Positions 10,755-21,424 of a stretch of 64,000 nt of DNA are shown here, piece after piece (within the stretch, counting starts at the first letter, position 1; each line of letters starts with the position of its first letter). The DNA is from Aspidiotus rigidus (Eukaryota > Arthropoda > Insecta > Hemiptera > Diaspididae), in assembly GCA_035079385.1 (NCBI GenBank), contig JAVHKY010000043.1, positions 2,170,001 through 2,234,000 of the forward strand, written 5' to 3'. A model generated the notes under the pieces. That model was not told the origin of the DNA. It ran no database searches and worked only from the letters and a program-made list of their open reading frames with translations. The translations under genes were made by a program, and so were the position numbers.

Positions 10755-11758
10755 TTAAGGAAAGAGGCCCAAGGAGGAAGCGCCGAAAGGGCCCATGATA
10801 TGCTTTTTCTATTTTTCTAATAGGGTATCTGTTTTATCAAAGTGAGGGGGGTCGAGGAAAACGTCCGGCCGGCCGGCAAAGCTCGAAAAGTTTTTAAGTC
10901 CCCTTCTTATCATATATAGCACGGTGATCGGTGTACCGGTATTTAGTCTGAAGGATAACGCCTTCGAGAAACTAGGCACGCAATGCTTCATACACTAATT
11001 GACTTGGCCGCTTCAATGAATCAAATGTGCAACGCTTCAAACACCATAAGAATCAGAACGTCTTTCTAAGGTATTCGGAGTGCCCCTCGTATTTCATACT
11101 CAAAGTACGTGCCCCATAAAACTGGTTCCCTGCCTTCCCTTGTTCAATTCCGTTGAAGAACCCGCAAGTTTTTTGAGAAGTCGGACGGCCCATCTTCATA
11201 ATTTTCCAAGAGGGCTTTACAACCCGTTAAATCCACCACTGGTTTGCAGTATCTTTCTGGTTGAGACCTATTTCGATGACTTCCCTTATTTTGCGTCATT
11301 CCTCAGATTCGTTGGCCAAAATTTTTTGTTGTCTTAAAAATTAAAATTATCACAAAGCTTTTTGAAAGGAACAGCCGAAGCGGTGTGATCGTTTTGGTTC
11401 TCTTAGTCATTTCTATGTTGGGAGAGTCTAACAGATAGGCTAATAACTAACTGGTTTCTACGACATATACTCGTAGATTTTGAAGCAATCAGAACAAGAA
11501 ATATACTGTAAAAAATATAACCAACACCAGCTTTTTTTGTTAGGTGATATCAGTGAAATTTTCTTTGTTTTTTTTTTTTTCAAATACCAGCAGGCTTTTC
11601 TCTTACTCAGTTGACCCCCATTTTGCTATTCGTGAATATCACGTACCTAGTGTAACTTATTTTAAAACTCCCTCAGCGTGCCTATGATAGAATACATGAA
11701 CTAGAAGACGAGTATGAAAGCTGAGAATCACGTTTAAAGATCCATCTTACAGAGCTTT
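10755..11758. other. No supported gene
   Basis: Mixed-composition DNA with a GC-richer island at about 10850-10890 (GGCCGGCCGG). The frames at 10809-10991 and 11080-11337 have no recognisable features. Confidence 0.4.
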
Positions 11759-11902
11759 TACAATATTTACGTTTTTCATCAGTTGGCAGGACGATATATA
11801 ATTTTCTTTCTTTCTCACACTTTATAAATACGAGTACTCTCTCTCCGTCTTCTTACTTTCATACAATCGTCCTGGAAACTGATGAAAAAACGTGAACATA
11901 TA
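11759..11902. mobile_element. Short foldback MITE, about 140 bp
   Basis: Arms of about 35 bp: ACGTTTTTCATCAGTTGGCA from 11769 with AGGACGAT after it, mirrored by ATCGTCCTGGAAACTGATGA from 11866 and AAAAAACGT after it. About four mismatches; the middle is a pyrimidine-rich spacer. Confidence 0.6.
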
Positions 11903-12433
11903 GAGGCCCTGAGAATATAGAACGATTTGCGGTGAAATACCAAGTCTTTGTCGGCTGAGGACTGCCTGCTATAGTGAGGAGAACGAGAGCTCATGTCAGA
12001 TGACTATCGCTTCGTCTCGATTGAATGAGCTTGTATTTTCTTAAGTTTAATGGTACCGGTACATTGCTACTGATTAACCTCCAATGGCGAGATGCGTCTC
12101 AGATAAGTTTCTAGATGATTAAACTCGTTATTTCACCTCTAAAATTATCTCTGGGCACCTTCGTGCACTAGGCCTATTGCGCTCTGTTCCTTACATGATG
12201 CGCAATTAGCCTACTTTTCTCCCTTTGATTTGCGCTCTCTGCGGATTCTTACAAGGTTTCTCAACTAATCTTACTAATCTGAATTTTTAGCTTTCTGCAG
12301 TAGTTTATGGGCGAGTACGCAACCCCGTACTTGACGGTATCTGCATAGAACAAAAACTAATAACTTACCCATTGAGATATTTTCTATTTTATTTTTTTTC
12401 TTTTGTGGAAGAATGCTCTTACCCCACGCCCCC

Positions 12434-12572
12434 CGTTGAACATTTGTTGTCCCCATGGTAGGAATACCGGTATTATGTCCTTATTATGTATGTAAAATAT
12501 CCCCCATTATGACTTTAATACCTAAGTCTTCATTTTGGCGAGTTATATGTATATACCGTCAAATGTTCAACA
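12434..12572. mobile_element. MITE, family GTTGAACATTTG, copy 1
   Basis: The ends CGTTGAACATTTGTTGTCCCC and GTCAAATGTTCAACAG are partial inverted repeats. The body matches the inverse of 46485-46627, sharing ATACCGGTATT, TATTTTACATACAT and GTCATAATGGGG. No coding content. Confidence 0.6.
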
Positions 12573-13910
12573 GGACGTTAAGATGATGTAGAAATATTTT
12601 CTGTACCTATATCTACTAAAAATGAAGATTCATGACATCGCATGGAAAAATTAGTCGTAGTCTACGCCAGCCTGATCTGCGCATATTTTAATCGGTCATT
12701 TCTCTTTCAAAATAGACAAGTAGAAATTAGAAGGATGTAGTTTTTTTTATATCATTTCATATCAATAGTCCCTTTTGTACAAAATAGCGTCATAATTTGG
12801 TAGTCAAGAGACTTGTGACGGAGAGTTATGATTCACATATGGCAGCAATCAGCCACTCAGAGTGCACGATTTATTCAATGACGTCTTTGTGATGTAAATG
12901 TGCACCGTCGCACTTCAGTCAGAAAAAACTGCCTTGCATAATTGCGTCGTATCTTCATAAGCATACTCTATTTTCCTGTTTTTGTTAATTTTTTTATTTT
13001 TATTCTATTTTATTTTATTTTTTTTTGTCAATGATAATAACCACAAATTCAAGTTTTCCATCAACATTTCCATGAAATATGATACTTTTTGGCCGGTTGT
13101 AGCCCATACATTGACTTTTCACTGCAAGATTAGAATTAAAATGTTGCATTGGGAGTAGCACAGTTTAAAGTCAGTGTACTATTAACAGATTAGATTTCGT
13201 TCATAGCAAAATTTCCGTGTGTAGGCATAAGCCATTAAGTATTCCACTCATCACATATTATGAATTTCTTCGAAAGTTCAAACGTTATTTTGAGTGTCTA
13301 AGGTCGATTTTCAAAAATCGACAATTTATTAACCAAAATTGATCGAAGAGTTTCTTTTTCTCACCTGATAAACAAATATACAGGCAATGGATATTATTAT
13401 CATTATTATTGTTGTACCATCATGATCACAGATCTTTCCTTCCTTGTCTTAGTTCGCCCTTCGATTCAGACATCTCCTGAATTTTAAACAAATGGAAATT
13501 ATCTTGCTGTGAATTAATTTATCCAATTCAATACCAGAATAATAAATTTATAGCACGTGATATTACATTCTTTTTTCATATTCGTAAGATGATAAGCACC
13601 TACCTAGATTTTGGATCGACACCTATACCTAAGTTTACTCGAGTAAGCTACAGCGCACATGTCTCGAAAAATATCAGTGTTTGGTTTACCGCGATGAACT
13701 TAAATCTCAGCAGATGATTCGAAATTTCCTGTTGTTAGCTTATTATTTTCTTCGTCTTTTCCTCGTCGGATGATGAACCTATTGTTCTCTCATGTAAATT
13801 TGAAAGTTTCTAAATAACGGTTCAATATTTTTTAAAACGTCGGGCTTCTGAGTTGAGTAGGCATATTTAACAACTTTTTATACTTATTTGATATTCTTGG
13901 TAGGTACAAA
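12573..13910. other. Upstream region of the takeout-like gene
   Basis: AT-rich DNA without a convincing exon. The open frame on the - strand at 13832-14068 overlaps the first takeout-like exons and is their shadow. Confidence 0.4.
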
Positions 13911-16900
13911 ATGTATAGAATTATTTCGAATATTGTCGCGATGCTTCCTCTGTTGCCATTTATGTTGGCTGAAAGTAAATTTGATTTACGTAAGTCTTCT
14001 TTTTTGTCTCTCATTTTAATCACTTTAGATACCAGCACCTTGTGACTGGAAGGATTAAAAGTTTTCAAAAGAATTTTTTATTTTGATAGCACATGATTTC
14101 GTGAAATGTGACGCAAAAAACTCAAATTTTAGTCAATGCGTAACGTCAACCATAGAGAAACTTGCGACGATGATCATTAAAGGTAGGTAATATTACAATA
14201 TTTATGATGCATAAAATAAAGCGAGGAGATTAGAAAAATTTTTGTATCAAGTACCTATTTTGAAAAAATGTGCCGGAGTCCATTCGTTTGAAGCATATCT
14301 AGGTAGGCCTAGACGTCATCACTAACACCTATCATTTGAGTGTACTTTAAAACACCCATTTTCTAGTCAATCATGACAGATATAGAGCTGTTGAAGTGCT
14401 CTCTGTTTTCAAAAGAAAAAATAAATTTCATCTGCCCGATAGCCTATTAGTTAGATTATATTATGATGGTGGCAGAATTAGCATGTAGTAAGTTACAAAA
14501 TTCACATGAATCAGGAGGGAGCAACTCGCAAATGATTTTAGTCAAACGTTTTGAGTAGTGCTACGAGGCATGCATGAGGAAATCTTAAATTCCGATCGTT
14601 ATTTGCAAACATCCTAAAGTTTTTTTTTTACATCAGGTAAGCCTACCTGCTGGAATTCTTTTCCTTCGTCGGTAGCGACTTCGTTATTCCGTAAAATTAA
14701 AAAACGAATTGATTCTATCAAGAATAAAGTGAAATGTCGACGAATCAAATAACACAAAAATTCTACACTTTCCTCTGAGTTTACCTTCATTATTTATAAG
14801 TATTCTAGCGATGTTAGATAGCCTGATAAGTTAAATTAAACGTAAGTATTTTCTACCTATACCTAAACTAAAAAATGATCTTCTACTCAATTGTAAACAC
14901 GTGTCCTTATATAGGTATACCAGCCCTGAATATATCGCCATTAGAACCCGTTCACCTTGACTCTGCCGTTTTCCAGGCATCTCCTGGGAGCCCGTTGAAT
15001 GTAAGACTGGAGCTAAAAAATATAACTTTTTATGGATTCGCCAACATCACAATAATTTCTTTCGAGTGAGTGTATCAAAACAGACTTGAATAAGATATCT
15101 ATGCACGTTTTTAGGTTATCGGTAGTACAAAATGTAAGGTATCTTATGTTCTTTTAAATATTTTAGTAGTAACTTATAGTCTTCTCAGTTATTTTATGCT
15201 TCAATGAAAAACTTCGAACACTATTTTCCTTAAAGTCATATTCTTTTAATATTTTAATCAGCTCGATAGGAGTCATTTATTTATATAAATTTTATTTATT
15301 TTACCATACCATACTTCCATACAATATAACCTTATTTCTGTACCATATTACCTTACCATACCTTATTACCTTACTTTACCTTACCTTACCTCACCATACA
15401 ATATAAAAAATATAAAATTTTATCCTAATAAATGGAAAGTCAAATAAAAAGATACATGCCCTCTAAGATTGAGCTAGAAGGCTTAGATAGAATAATTTCA
15501 AAAAATAAAGAATTAGAAGAATTGATATAAGAGATGAGGAAAGTAATCTAGACTAGAGAGAATAATGCAAGCTATTGATATGGATTAAAATATATGAATA
15601 CTAATATGAAGACTATTGTAAAACAGTTCTTTATAGCTCTTCAACAAATAAGTATGACTTCAGATATTCATAAATATGCAAATTTTAAAAATCAAGAGTT
15701 GATAGAAACCTTACTTGAAAGGGAGGAGAAATATAAGAAAATCAAAAAATCTCAAGCTGAAAAGCATAATGATAATTCTGGAGTTGAAGAACTAAATAAT
15801 GTCTTCTCAACTATAATTGTAGACTCTAAGGATAAGAAATTATCAAAATAAGTATATGAAGAAAACCTTGAAAGATATAAAATTTCATGATGATTTTAAA
15901 CCTGCATTTTCAGAAGTAGGTACTAAAGAATTCACTCGTGATGAATTATTGAAACACATGAAATCTGACCCTAAAAAAGGACCTACATTTAATAATATTA
16001 AGAAAATAACTACTGTGAATGTACCCAGTATAAATAATGATGCAACTATCATACAACAATAGAAATGAATCTTTTTTAATAGATTTTGATTAGGTATTTG
16101 TCTATATTAGGATGATTTTTCCTATTTTGACTAAGTTTTTATATCTATTTTAAGAGAGGATGTCTTGGAAGGTTTTGGGAAGAATTTAAGTCGCTTTTGA
16201 GAAGGATTTATGTCGGTTGTGTTGGTTTATATGTCTTAGAGGGTTTAAAGTCTATTTTGAAAACATTTTTGACATATCATTGTCTAAAAAATTTTCTTCT
16301 TAAAAAATTTCCTACTTAAATAATTGAAATATATTAAGGAAAGATGGAATCTAAATCTTCGACTATAAAGTTATCACAAAATGAAAGATATTGTTCAAAA
16401 TGTAAAAAGGTGAAGAATGAAAACAAATTTACATCCGTCCTTAAATCAATTGAAAATACCTCTCCAACAATGTGTAAGGAATGTGCTATAATGTTAAAAA
16501 CAAATTCACGATAGATTTGTCTCAAAATGAAAAGTATTGTTCAGGGTGCAAGTCTGTAACGGATCAAAAGAATTTCTACATTAATCATGATTGGTGTAAA
16601 GAGTGTAAGAGTAAATCGATGAAAAAATATTATGAGAAGAATAAAGACGATCATAAATTAGTAGTTCAAAAAAATTATAACCATATAAGCAAGTGAAAAC
16701 TGTTTGTGAATGTGGGAGAACTGTTTCTTTAGTTTCACTCAAAGCTCATCTGACAACCCAAATACATAAGGATATGTTAGAAATAAAGCAACAGTTTAAA
16801 AAATAATTTTTCTTTTAAATTTTTTCCTTAATAAGTAAATTGAAAGAGAAAATTTCATTGAGTAAAAATATTAATATGAAAATGGTTACTGTTAAAGATC

Positions 16901-19900
16901 GAGTTGAGAACATAAAAGGTTATAGTAAAATGAGGGAAGCTGATTTATTCAGAGTAGTGAATCTTGAACCACCCTCATCAGTAAAAGATTTACGAAAAAT
17001 TACAAAGGAGAGAAATATAAAAGGATACTATAAAATGAAGAAAGTGGATCTAATTAATGCTCTAAGTCCTGGACATTTAAATGATACACAGAACGAGTCT
17101 AGTCTGCTGGAGCACGTATTTCCATTTCAGGACTCATTCTATGAACCTGAACCAGAAAAAACACAAAATGTTATGGAGGTTATTGAAATCAGAGAAATTA
17201 AATCTAGTTTTGTTAAAAAGTATAAAGCCTATTCATCTGATTACAGTATTTCTATTAAGAATAGTGAATTAATAGAAGACCCTTCAAAGGATGAACAGAC
17301 AGATTTAATAACAAGAGCTCTTGAAGAAATGATCAAAGCAGTTAAGAAGCGTACCAACTTTAGAACAGGTGATAGAATTAATTATATCATTGTAAGGAAC
17401 CCTGGTGTACTTCATTATCCTATTTCAACTGGTTATTGTCTAAATAGGTCTAATCATACTGATGAGTTGGTACAAGTATTGTTGGAAAAAATTTCCCAAA
17501 TTTTGACTTCAAATGAAGAACTTGATCTAACAACTTCTACTTTCAATATACATGTAATAGCTATGCCTCAAGAAGGTCATAATACTAAAATTTTAAATTT
17601 AGCCCAAGCGAAACAAACTAAAAGTTCTATAACACAAATAAAGAATAAAGATAATTTATGCTGCCCCAGAGCTGTGGTTGTAGCTTTAACTTATCCAACA
17701 GAAAATCCCTCTATTTCAACTATATTTAAGAAGGAGTTTTCAAAACTTGATATAAGATATATATATTAGAGAAGGGAGGAAATTACAAAACAGAACTTAC
17801 AAATTGAAGGATTTTCTAGCTGGATTGGGTTGTAAAAGAGAAAAGTAGTAGTAATGACGGACATTATTTTTGTCTGCACGATTTCCAGAATAAAACCCAA
17901 GAAATTTAGAACTCCCAAAAAATATCTGAAATCCTTTGGTCCCCCTTACGATTTTATTTTCCTTTGGTCCCCCCTTACTATTTTTAAATAAATTATTACA
18001 GATGATTTCTCTAAAAAATGCCTGAAATACGAGTAAAATATTGTCTCGATTTTTTCTGAACGAATATGCACTCTAGAAAAATGATAAAAAATAATTGAAG
18101 GATTTCTAGTTGGATTGGGTTGTAAAAGAGAAGAAATAGCACTAATGGGGGTCTTGGGTTCAAGACCCGTCATTACTACTTATAACGACATTAAGTTTGA
18201 GTTAATGAGAGAGCTTGAGAGAGGTTGTAAGATAGGGTTAACATTATTTGCTTTCCTGAAAATAATCGGATCCGTAGCTCAAGCTGCATGGAAAAGCCAG
18301 TAGTATAGCTTCAGGTCCTCAATCGGTTTGCAATCGCCGCGCCGATAAAAACGCTAGCCTACTTCTATCGTACTTTCTTCTGTATTTCCAATTTTAAAAA
18401 CTAAACTCCGTTCGGAATAAGATTGATCGTCAATTAAACGCTTGTACGCCTAAGGCCATGGGGAAGAGAGATTGCCCATTTTGGTATTCAACGAAAGGGA
18501 GGTCACGTAATTGGCGAGCAGTATTAACTGTGCTGAACACAGTATAATATAGAACGATTGACAGGTTACGTCAATTCGTGCGATGTAGCGATTCTATAAC
18601 TCAAACTATACCGATATCTTGACATTTAGGGGAACGGATTTGGAAAAAAATATAATTCAAGTCACTGGACGATTACCACGAGCAAAGGTAACCGCGAACT
18701 ATACTATCGAAGGACGGATGCTATATTTACCGCTGAAGAGTCGTGGAACAACAGTCATAAACATGAGTAAATCCTTCTTGATAATTTTCTCCTCGGAGTA
18801 AACTTTAAATTTTAATCTGCTTAATCACGTAGATAACTTGAAGATCAAGATTCGAAGTCAAAATCAATTGCAAATTCGAAATAAAAAATTATATTCAGTT
18901 GTAAAGAATGTAACCGTGGACACAGAAGTGGAGAGTGGAAACATTTTTCGAAAATCTACCGAGAAAGTCAATATTCTTGGTGCGTTTTTCTTTATCTTCT
19001 TATTAAACGATGGTAAGCGGGTGAAATTCTCGCGATAATATACCTATCTTGTTTAGTCTACCTACATTAGCCTATTACGCCAACAATAATTTACAATGGT
19101 CGAAGAAACTTGTCTTCAAAGTATTTGTGTTTTCCTTGTACAGTACAAGTGTTGTAGGTGAGTCTTTATAACTCGTACCTACATTGCTTCACTCGCTTTG
19201 CTCGATCCGTAAGACCGCAAACCGCAACAGCGCATATGGAGAGTTGGCTATCTTGTCTCTTTTAGGTATCTATACCGCAAACGTAGTAGGTACTCGTTAT
19301 GAAAAGACTCACCTACGCCACTTGTACTGTAAATAGCCATTTCGTGCGGCACGTTTACGTCATAGTTTTTTCGCAACGGTTTTCCGTGTATAAGAGACCA
19401 TCGGTGACGTTATTTCGTTTTTTTCACACGCTCCGCGATAACGCTGAAAATCGTTACCTATTATAGGTATAGACCTATAGGCTTAGACCATATAATAGAT
19501 AGACCGAGCATCGGCCATATAAGCGTGTGTTAACCATTGATGCGAGGACATGATAAGAAAATAAGGATCACTGGACCCTGTTTACATTTTTATGCGCGTA
19601 GCGGGTGAACGCGCGACGGAGTGAAACACACAGTGCAGCGTCTCCTTCTCCGCAGTCAACCGCGCTACCCATAAAGGGTCCGATGATCCTTATTGCACTA
19701 CTAATCACTATGCTCGGTCTATCTATTATATGGTCTAAGCCTATAGGTCACTGAAAACCGTTTCGCAAAAACGTACTTACGATGCGTGCGTGTTTTAAAA
19801 GTGAATTAGCCAATGGCTTTCGAATGTCAGTTGACAACGATTCGTAAAAGAACAATCATTTTGTACAGCGTACTTTCGTTCAATTGTTTTTGCGTCATCA

Positions 19901-21424
19901 CTTCTCCGTTTTAATTTCGCTTTTCAAAGATTTTGACTCCATTTATTTAAAAAAATATGTTCCTAATACAAGGCGGAATCGGAAGGTTTAACGTTTTGTG
20001 CAATTTAGGTAAGTACTCCACTCGCTACGCTCGTGAAGCAAACTTTTGCACGCAACGTCAAACCTTTTTTTCACCGCCTCATGTAGAAATATACTTACCT
20101 ACTATTCTTTTACATCACAATATTATGTAATACCTTTTAATCGGCCGAACTATTCTTTATCTTTATTATTTCGTAATTGCGACGAGTAATGAAATTACAC
20201 GGATAAAAATCCACAGCTAGTACCTACAGTTCTCTTCTTGTTATCCTACCCAAATATATCTGCCGTACAAAGTTGGATTGACGTATATCCAAATTGACAA
20301 TCGAGAAGAAGTTCCAATTTCTTATTTTTTCTTAATATAAAATTGATACTTCTAATTGAGATGTAAATATGCGTCACTAAGAAGACTTTTCGATGAGAAA
20401 TCCAATTAATCATACTAACTTAGTTTTCCGATACAGGCATCACTGCTTCCAATATTGGCGTTTTTGGGTCGTGGTTTGGTTTGACGTATATCCAACGTTC
20501 ATTTCAACACAATTCAGAGTAGAGTGTTTATCCTACGTGAAAGAAAGCTCCAATTTCCTAGACCTGAATTTTTCCCTGTCATCCCATCAATGAAGTAATA
20601 TAGTAGTTTGTTATCACGATTCACACTCGCACGGTCGCACCAATCGTCCGAAAGATACAGTTTGCCTGATCGTCGATTTGGATGTACGTCAATTCAACTT
20701 TGTACGGCAGATATGCGGGAGACAATCGTATATAGGCTACTCAATACCATAACGGTATAAGAGTTAAGGTATAGTGGGGATAATTGGGGAATAGCTATTT
20801 TACAATAATATTGAAAATTGCAAATTGAAGCAAAAAATAATAATTAAGTAGTTGGTGTGAAATTATTTACAAAATTCGATCGTAGTCTTTTTCGATTGTA
20901 GACAAAACATTTGCGATGTTGCGGAATCGTATCTACGTCTATAGGTACGAGTATAGAACAATTGGTACCTACATATAACTATGTAAACAATTATGTACAA
21001 AAGTTTTCGTATGCTAAAAATGATCCGCGAAATATCGCGGTTTCGCGAACTGAAATACCGTTACTTAATCGTTCTAACTTGCAGTGGCGAACTAGCGATT
21101 CCAAGAATGTATAATTTAACTCGATTTTTACCTAATTGTGGCGCTCGACAGGATCGAGCGTCACAGCAGCATCCTTAATTTATATAAGCTGACCTTCGGT
21201 ATTCTAATTTTCAATCCTGCATTCTTTATATTCCAGGTTTATCTGATAATGAGTTCAGTAAAGTTTTGAACGATAATTTTTTGGTAATGTTCAACGAATA
21301 CAGACCCGTGATTAATGATCTTTTCATCAAATTAATCAAGCCAAGATTGACGATTTTTAATGACGAAATTCCATTGGAAACGATTTTCAAGAGTATTTGG
21401 AACCCTGTCCATCCTTTAATATGA
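13911..21424 (+). CDS. Takeout / juvenile-hormone-binding-protein-like secreted protein
   Basis: Six exons: 13911-13989, 14090-14182, 14915-15065, 18630-18766, 18833-18979, 21237-21424 (TGA). All splice sites are GT-AG and all phases agree, giving 264 residues, normal for the family (about 240-260). Residues 1-20 form a signal peptide ending around MLA-ES. Next come two Cys (VKCDAKNSNFSQC), the family's conserved N-terminal pair, then GIPALNISPLEPVHL, matching the takeout 'GIP-L-I-PLEP' block. The middle exons give TDLEKN, NYTIEGRMLYLPLKSRGTT and a beta-strand-rich stretch. The last exon holds the amphipathic C-terminal helix (FSKVLNDNFLVMFNEYRPVI). Family proteins are extracellular carriers of hydrophobic ligands with roles in feeding, circadian output and juvenile-hormone binding; the ligand here is unknown. 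Introns 3 (3.6 kb) and 5 (2.3 kb) are loaded with mobile DNA. Confidence 0.85.
15285..15412. repeat. TACCTTACC-type degenerate microsatellite
   Basis: Irregular runs of TACCTTACC, TACCATACC and CATACAATAT. They lie at the left edge of the virus-like cassette in intron 3 of the takeout-like gene. Confidence 0.6.
15432..16062 (+). pseudogene. Decayed small ORFs of a Polinton/virus-like cassette
   Basis: A frame beginning MESQIKRYMPSKIELEGLDR at 15432 is interrupted by three stops within 55 codons. It continues as an open stretch (15594-15851) with charged, lysine/glutamate-rich sequence likely to be coiled coil. A second small frame follows (15856-16062). I do not recognise the products. They share the AAA/GAA-rich codon use of the downstream zinc-ribbon and polymerase pieces and the same strand, so I treat them as parts of one inserted element. 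They sit inside an intron and show no splice link to the host gene. Confidence 0.45.
16344..16800 (+). pseudogene. Zinc-ribbon protein remnant, broken into three frames
   Basis: Three cysteine modules follow each other in different frames. First comes LSQNERYCSKCKKVKNENKF with a later MCKEC (frame from 16344, stop at 16512). Second is the near-copy LSQNEKYCSGCKSVTDQKNF followed by WCKECKSKSMKKYYEKNK (to 16696). Third is CECGRTVSLVSLKAHLTTQ followed by IHKDML (about 16708-16770). The first two are tandem 'YCxxCK...CKEC' zinc ribbons of the kind found in large DNA viruses and phages; the third is a C-C-H-H module. At least one frameshift and one stop separate them, so the gene is dead. Function is unknown; nucleic-acid binding is inferred. 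Confidence 0.55.
16840..17900 (+). pseudogene. N-terminal part of protein-primed family B DNA polymerase (Polinton/adintovirus-like)
   Basis: The open frame 16840-17769 begins with two Rho_N/SAP-like helix-extension-helix motifs (NIKGYSKMREADLF at about residues 24-37 and NIKGYYKMKKVDLINAL at about 59-75). The later part has INYIIVRNPGVLHYPIS at about residue 180 and KDNLCCPRAVVVAL at 270-283. That Cys-Ala/Pro-Arg-Ala block, followed by ...LDIRYI, is the N-terminal signature of polymerases encoded by Polintons/Mavericks, adintoviruses and bidnaviruses. A stop interrupts after residue 309. Traces in another frame (NYKTELT, then KLKDFLAGLGC) run to about 17900; exonuclease and polymerase motifs are absent. 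It is a truncated, decayed copy inside an intron of the takeout-like gene. No ATG starts the frame before 16873. Confidence 0.6.
17800..18165. repeat. Direct repeat at the right edge of the virus-like cassette
   Basis: About 50 bases beginning AATTGAAGGATTTTCTAGCT at 17802 recur at 18096 with few changes (…TGGATTGGGTTGTAAAAGAG in both). The ~295-bp period suggests a local duplication. Between them a pair of CCTTTGGTCCCCC strings (about 17933 and 17962) also repeats. Confidence 0.6.
19141..19329. mobile_element. Tc1/mariner-type MITE, 189 bp
   Basis: Inverted ends of about 45 bp (CAGTACAAGTGTTGTAGGTG from 19141, complemented up to 19329, about 85% identical) with TA directly outside each end (19139-19140 and 19330-19331). 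It lies in intron 5 of the takeout-like gene. Confidence 0.7.
19472..19749. mobile_element. Foldback MITE, family CTTAGACC, copy 2
   Basis: The 40-bp terminal inverted repeats (GACCTATAGGCTTAGACCAT from 19472, mirrored at 19709-19749) are nearly perfect. They contain the same ATAGATAGACCGAGCAT tract as copy 1 (965-1235). Both copies also share the inner GATAAGAAAATAAGG…CTGGACC motif. A further outer inverted pair (about 19365-19388 and 19749-19773, core GAAAACCGTT-CGCAAAAA) suggests that it sits within a larger foldback. Confidence 0.7.
20256..20715. mobile_element. MITE, family CTGCCGTACAAAGTT, copy 1
   Basis: The left end ATATCTGCCGTACAAAGTTG, continuing to about 20297, is mirrored at about 20674-20715 (…CAACTTTGTACGGCAGATAT). 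Related ends delimit 33346-33685 and, more weakly, 33958-34112. No open frame of significance inside. It lies in intron 5 of the takeout-like gene. Confidence 0.65.

Noticed and set aside
18115..18303. 62-codon frame after the virus-like cassette
   Set aside because: It follows a duplicated segment and shows no family similarity; it could be cassette debris but this cannot be supported.
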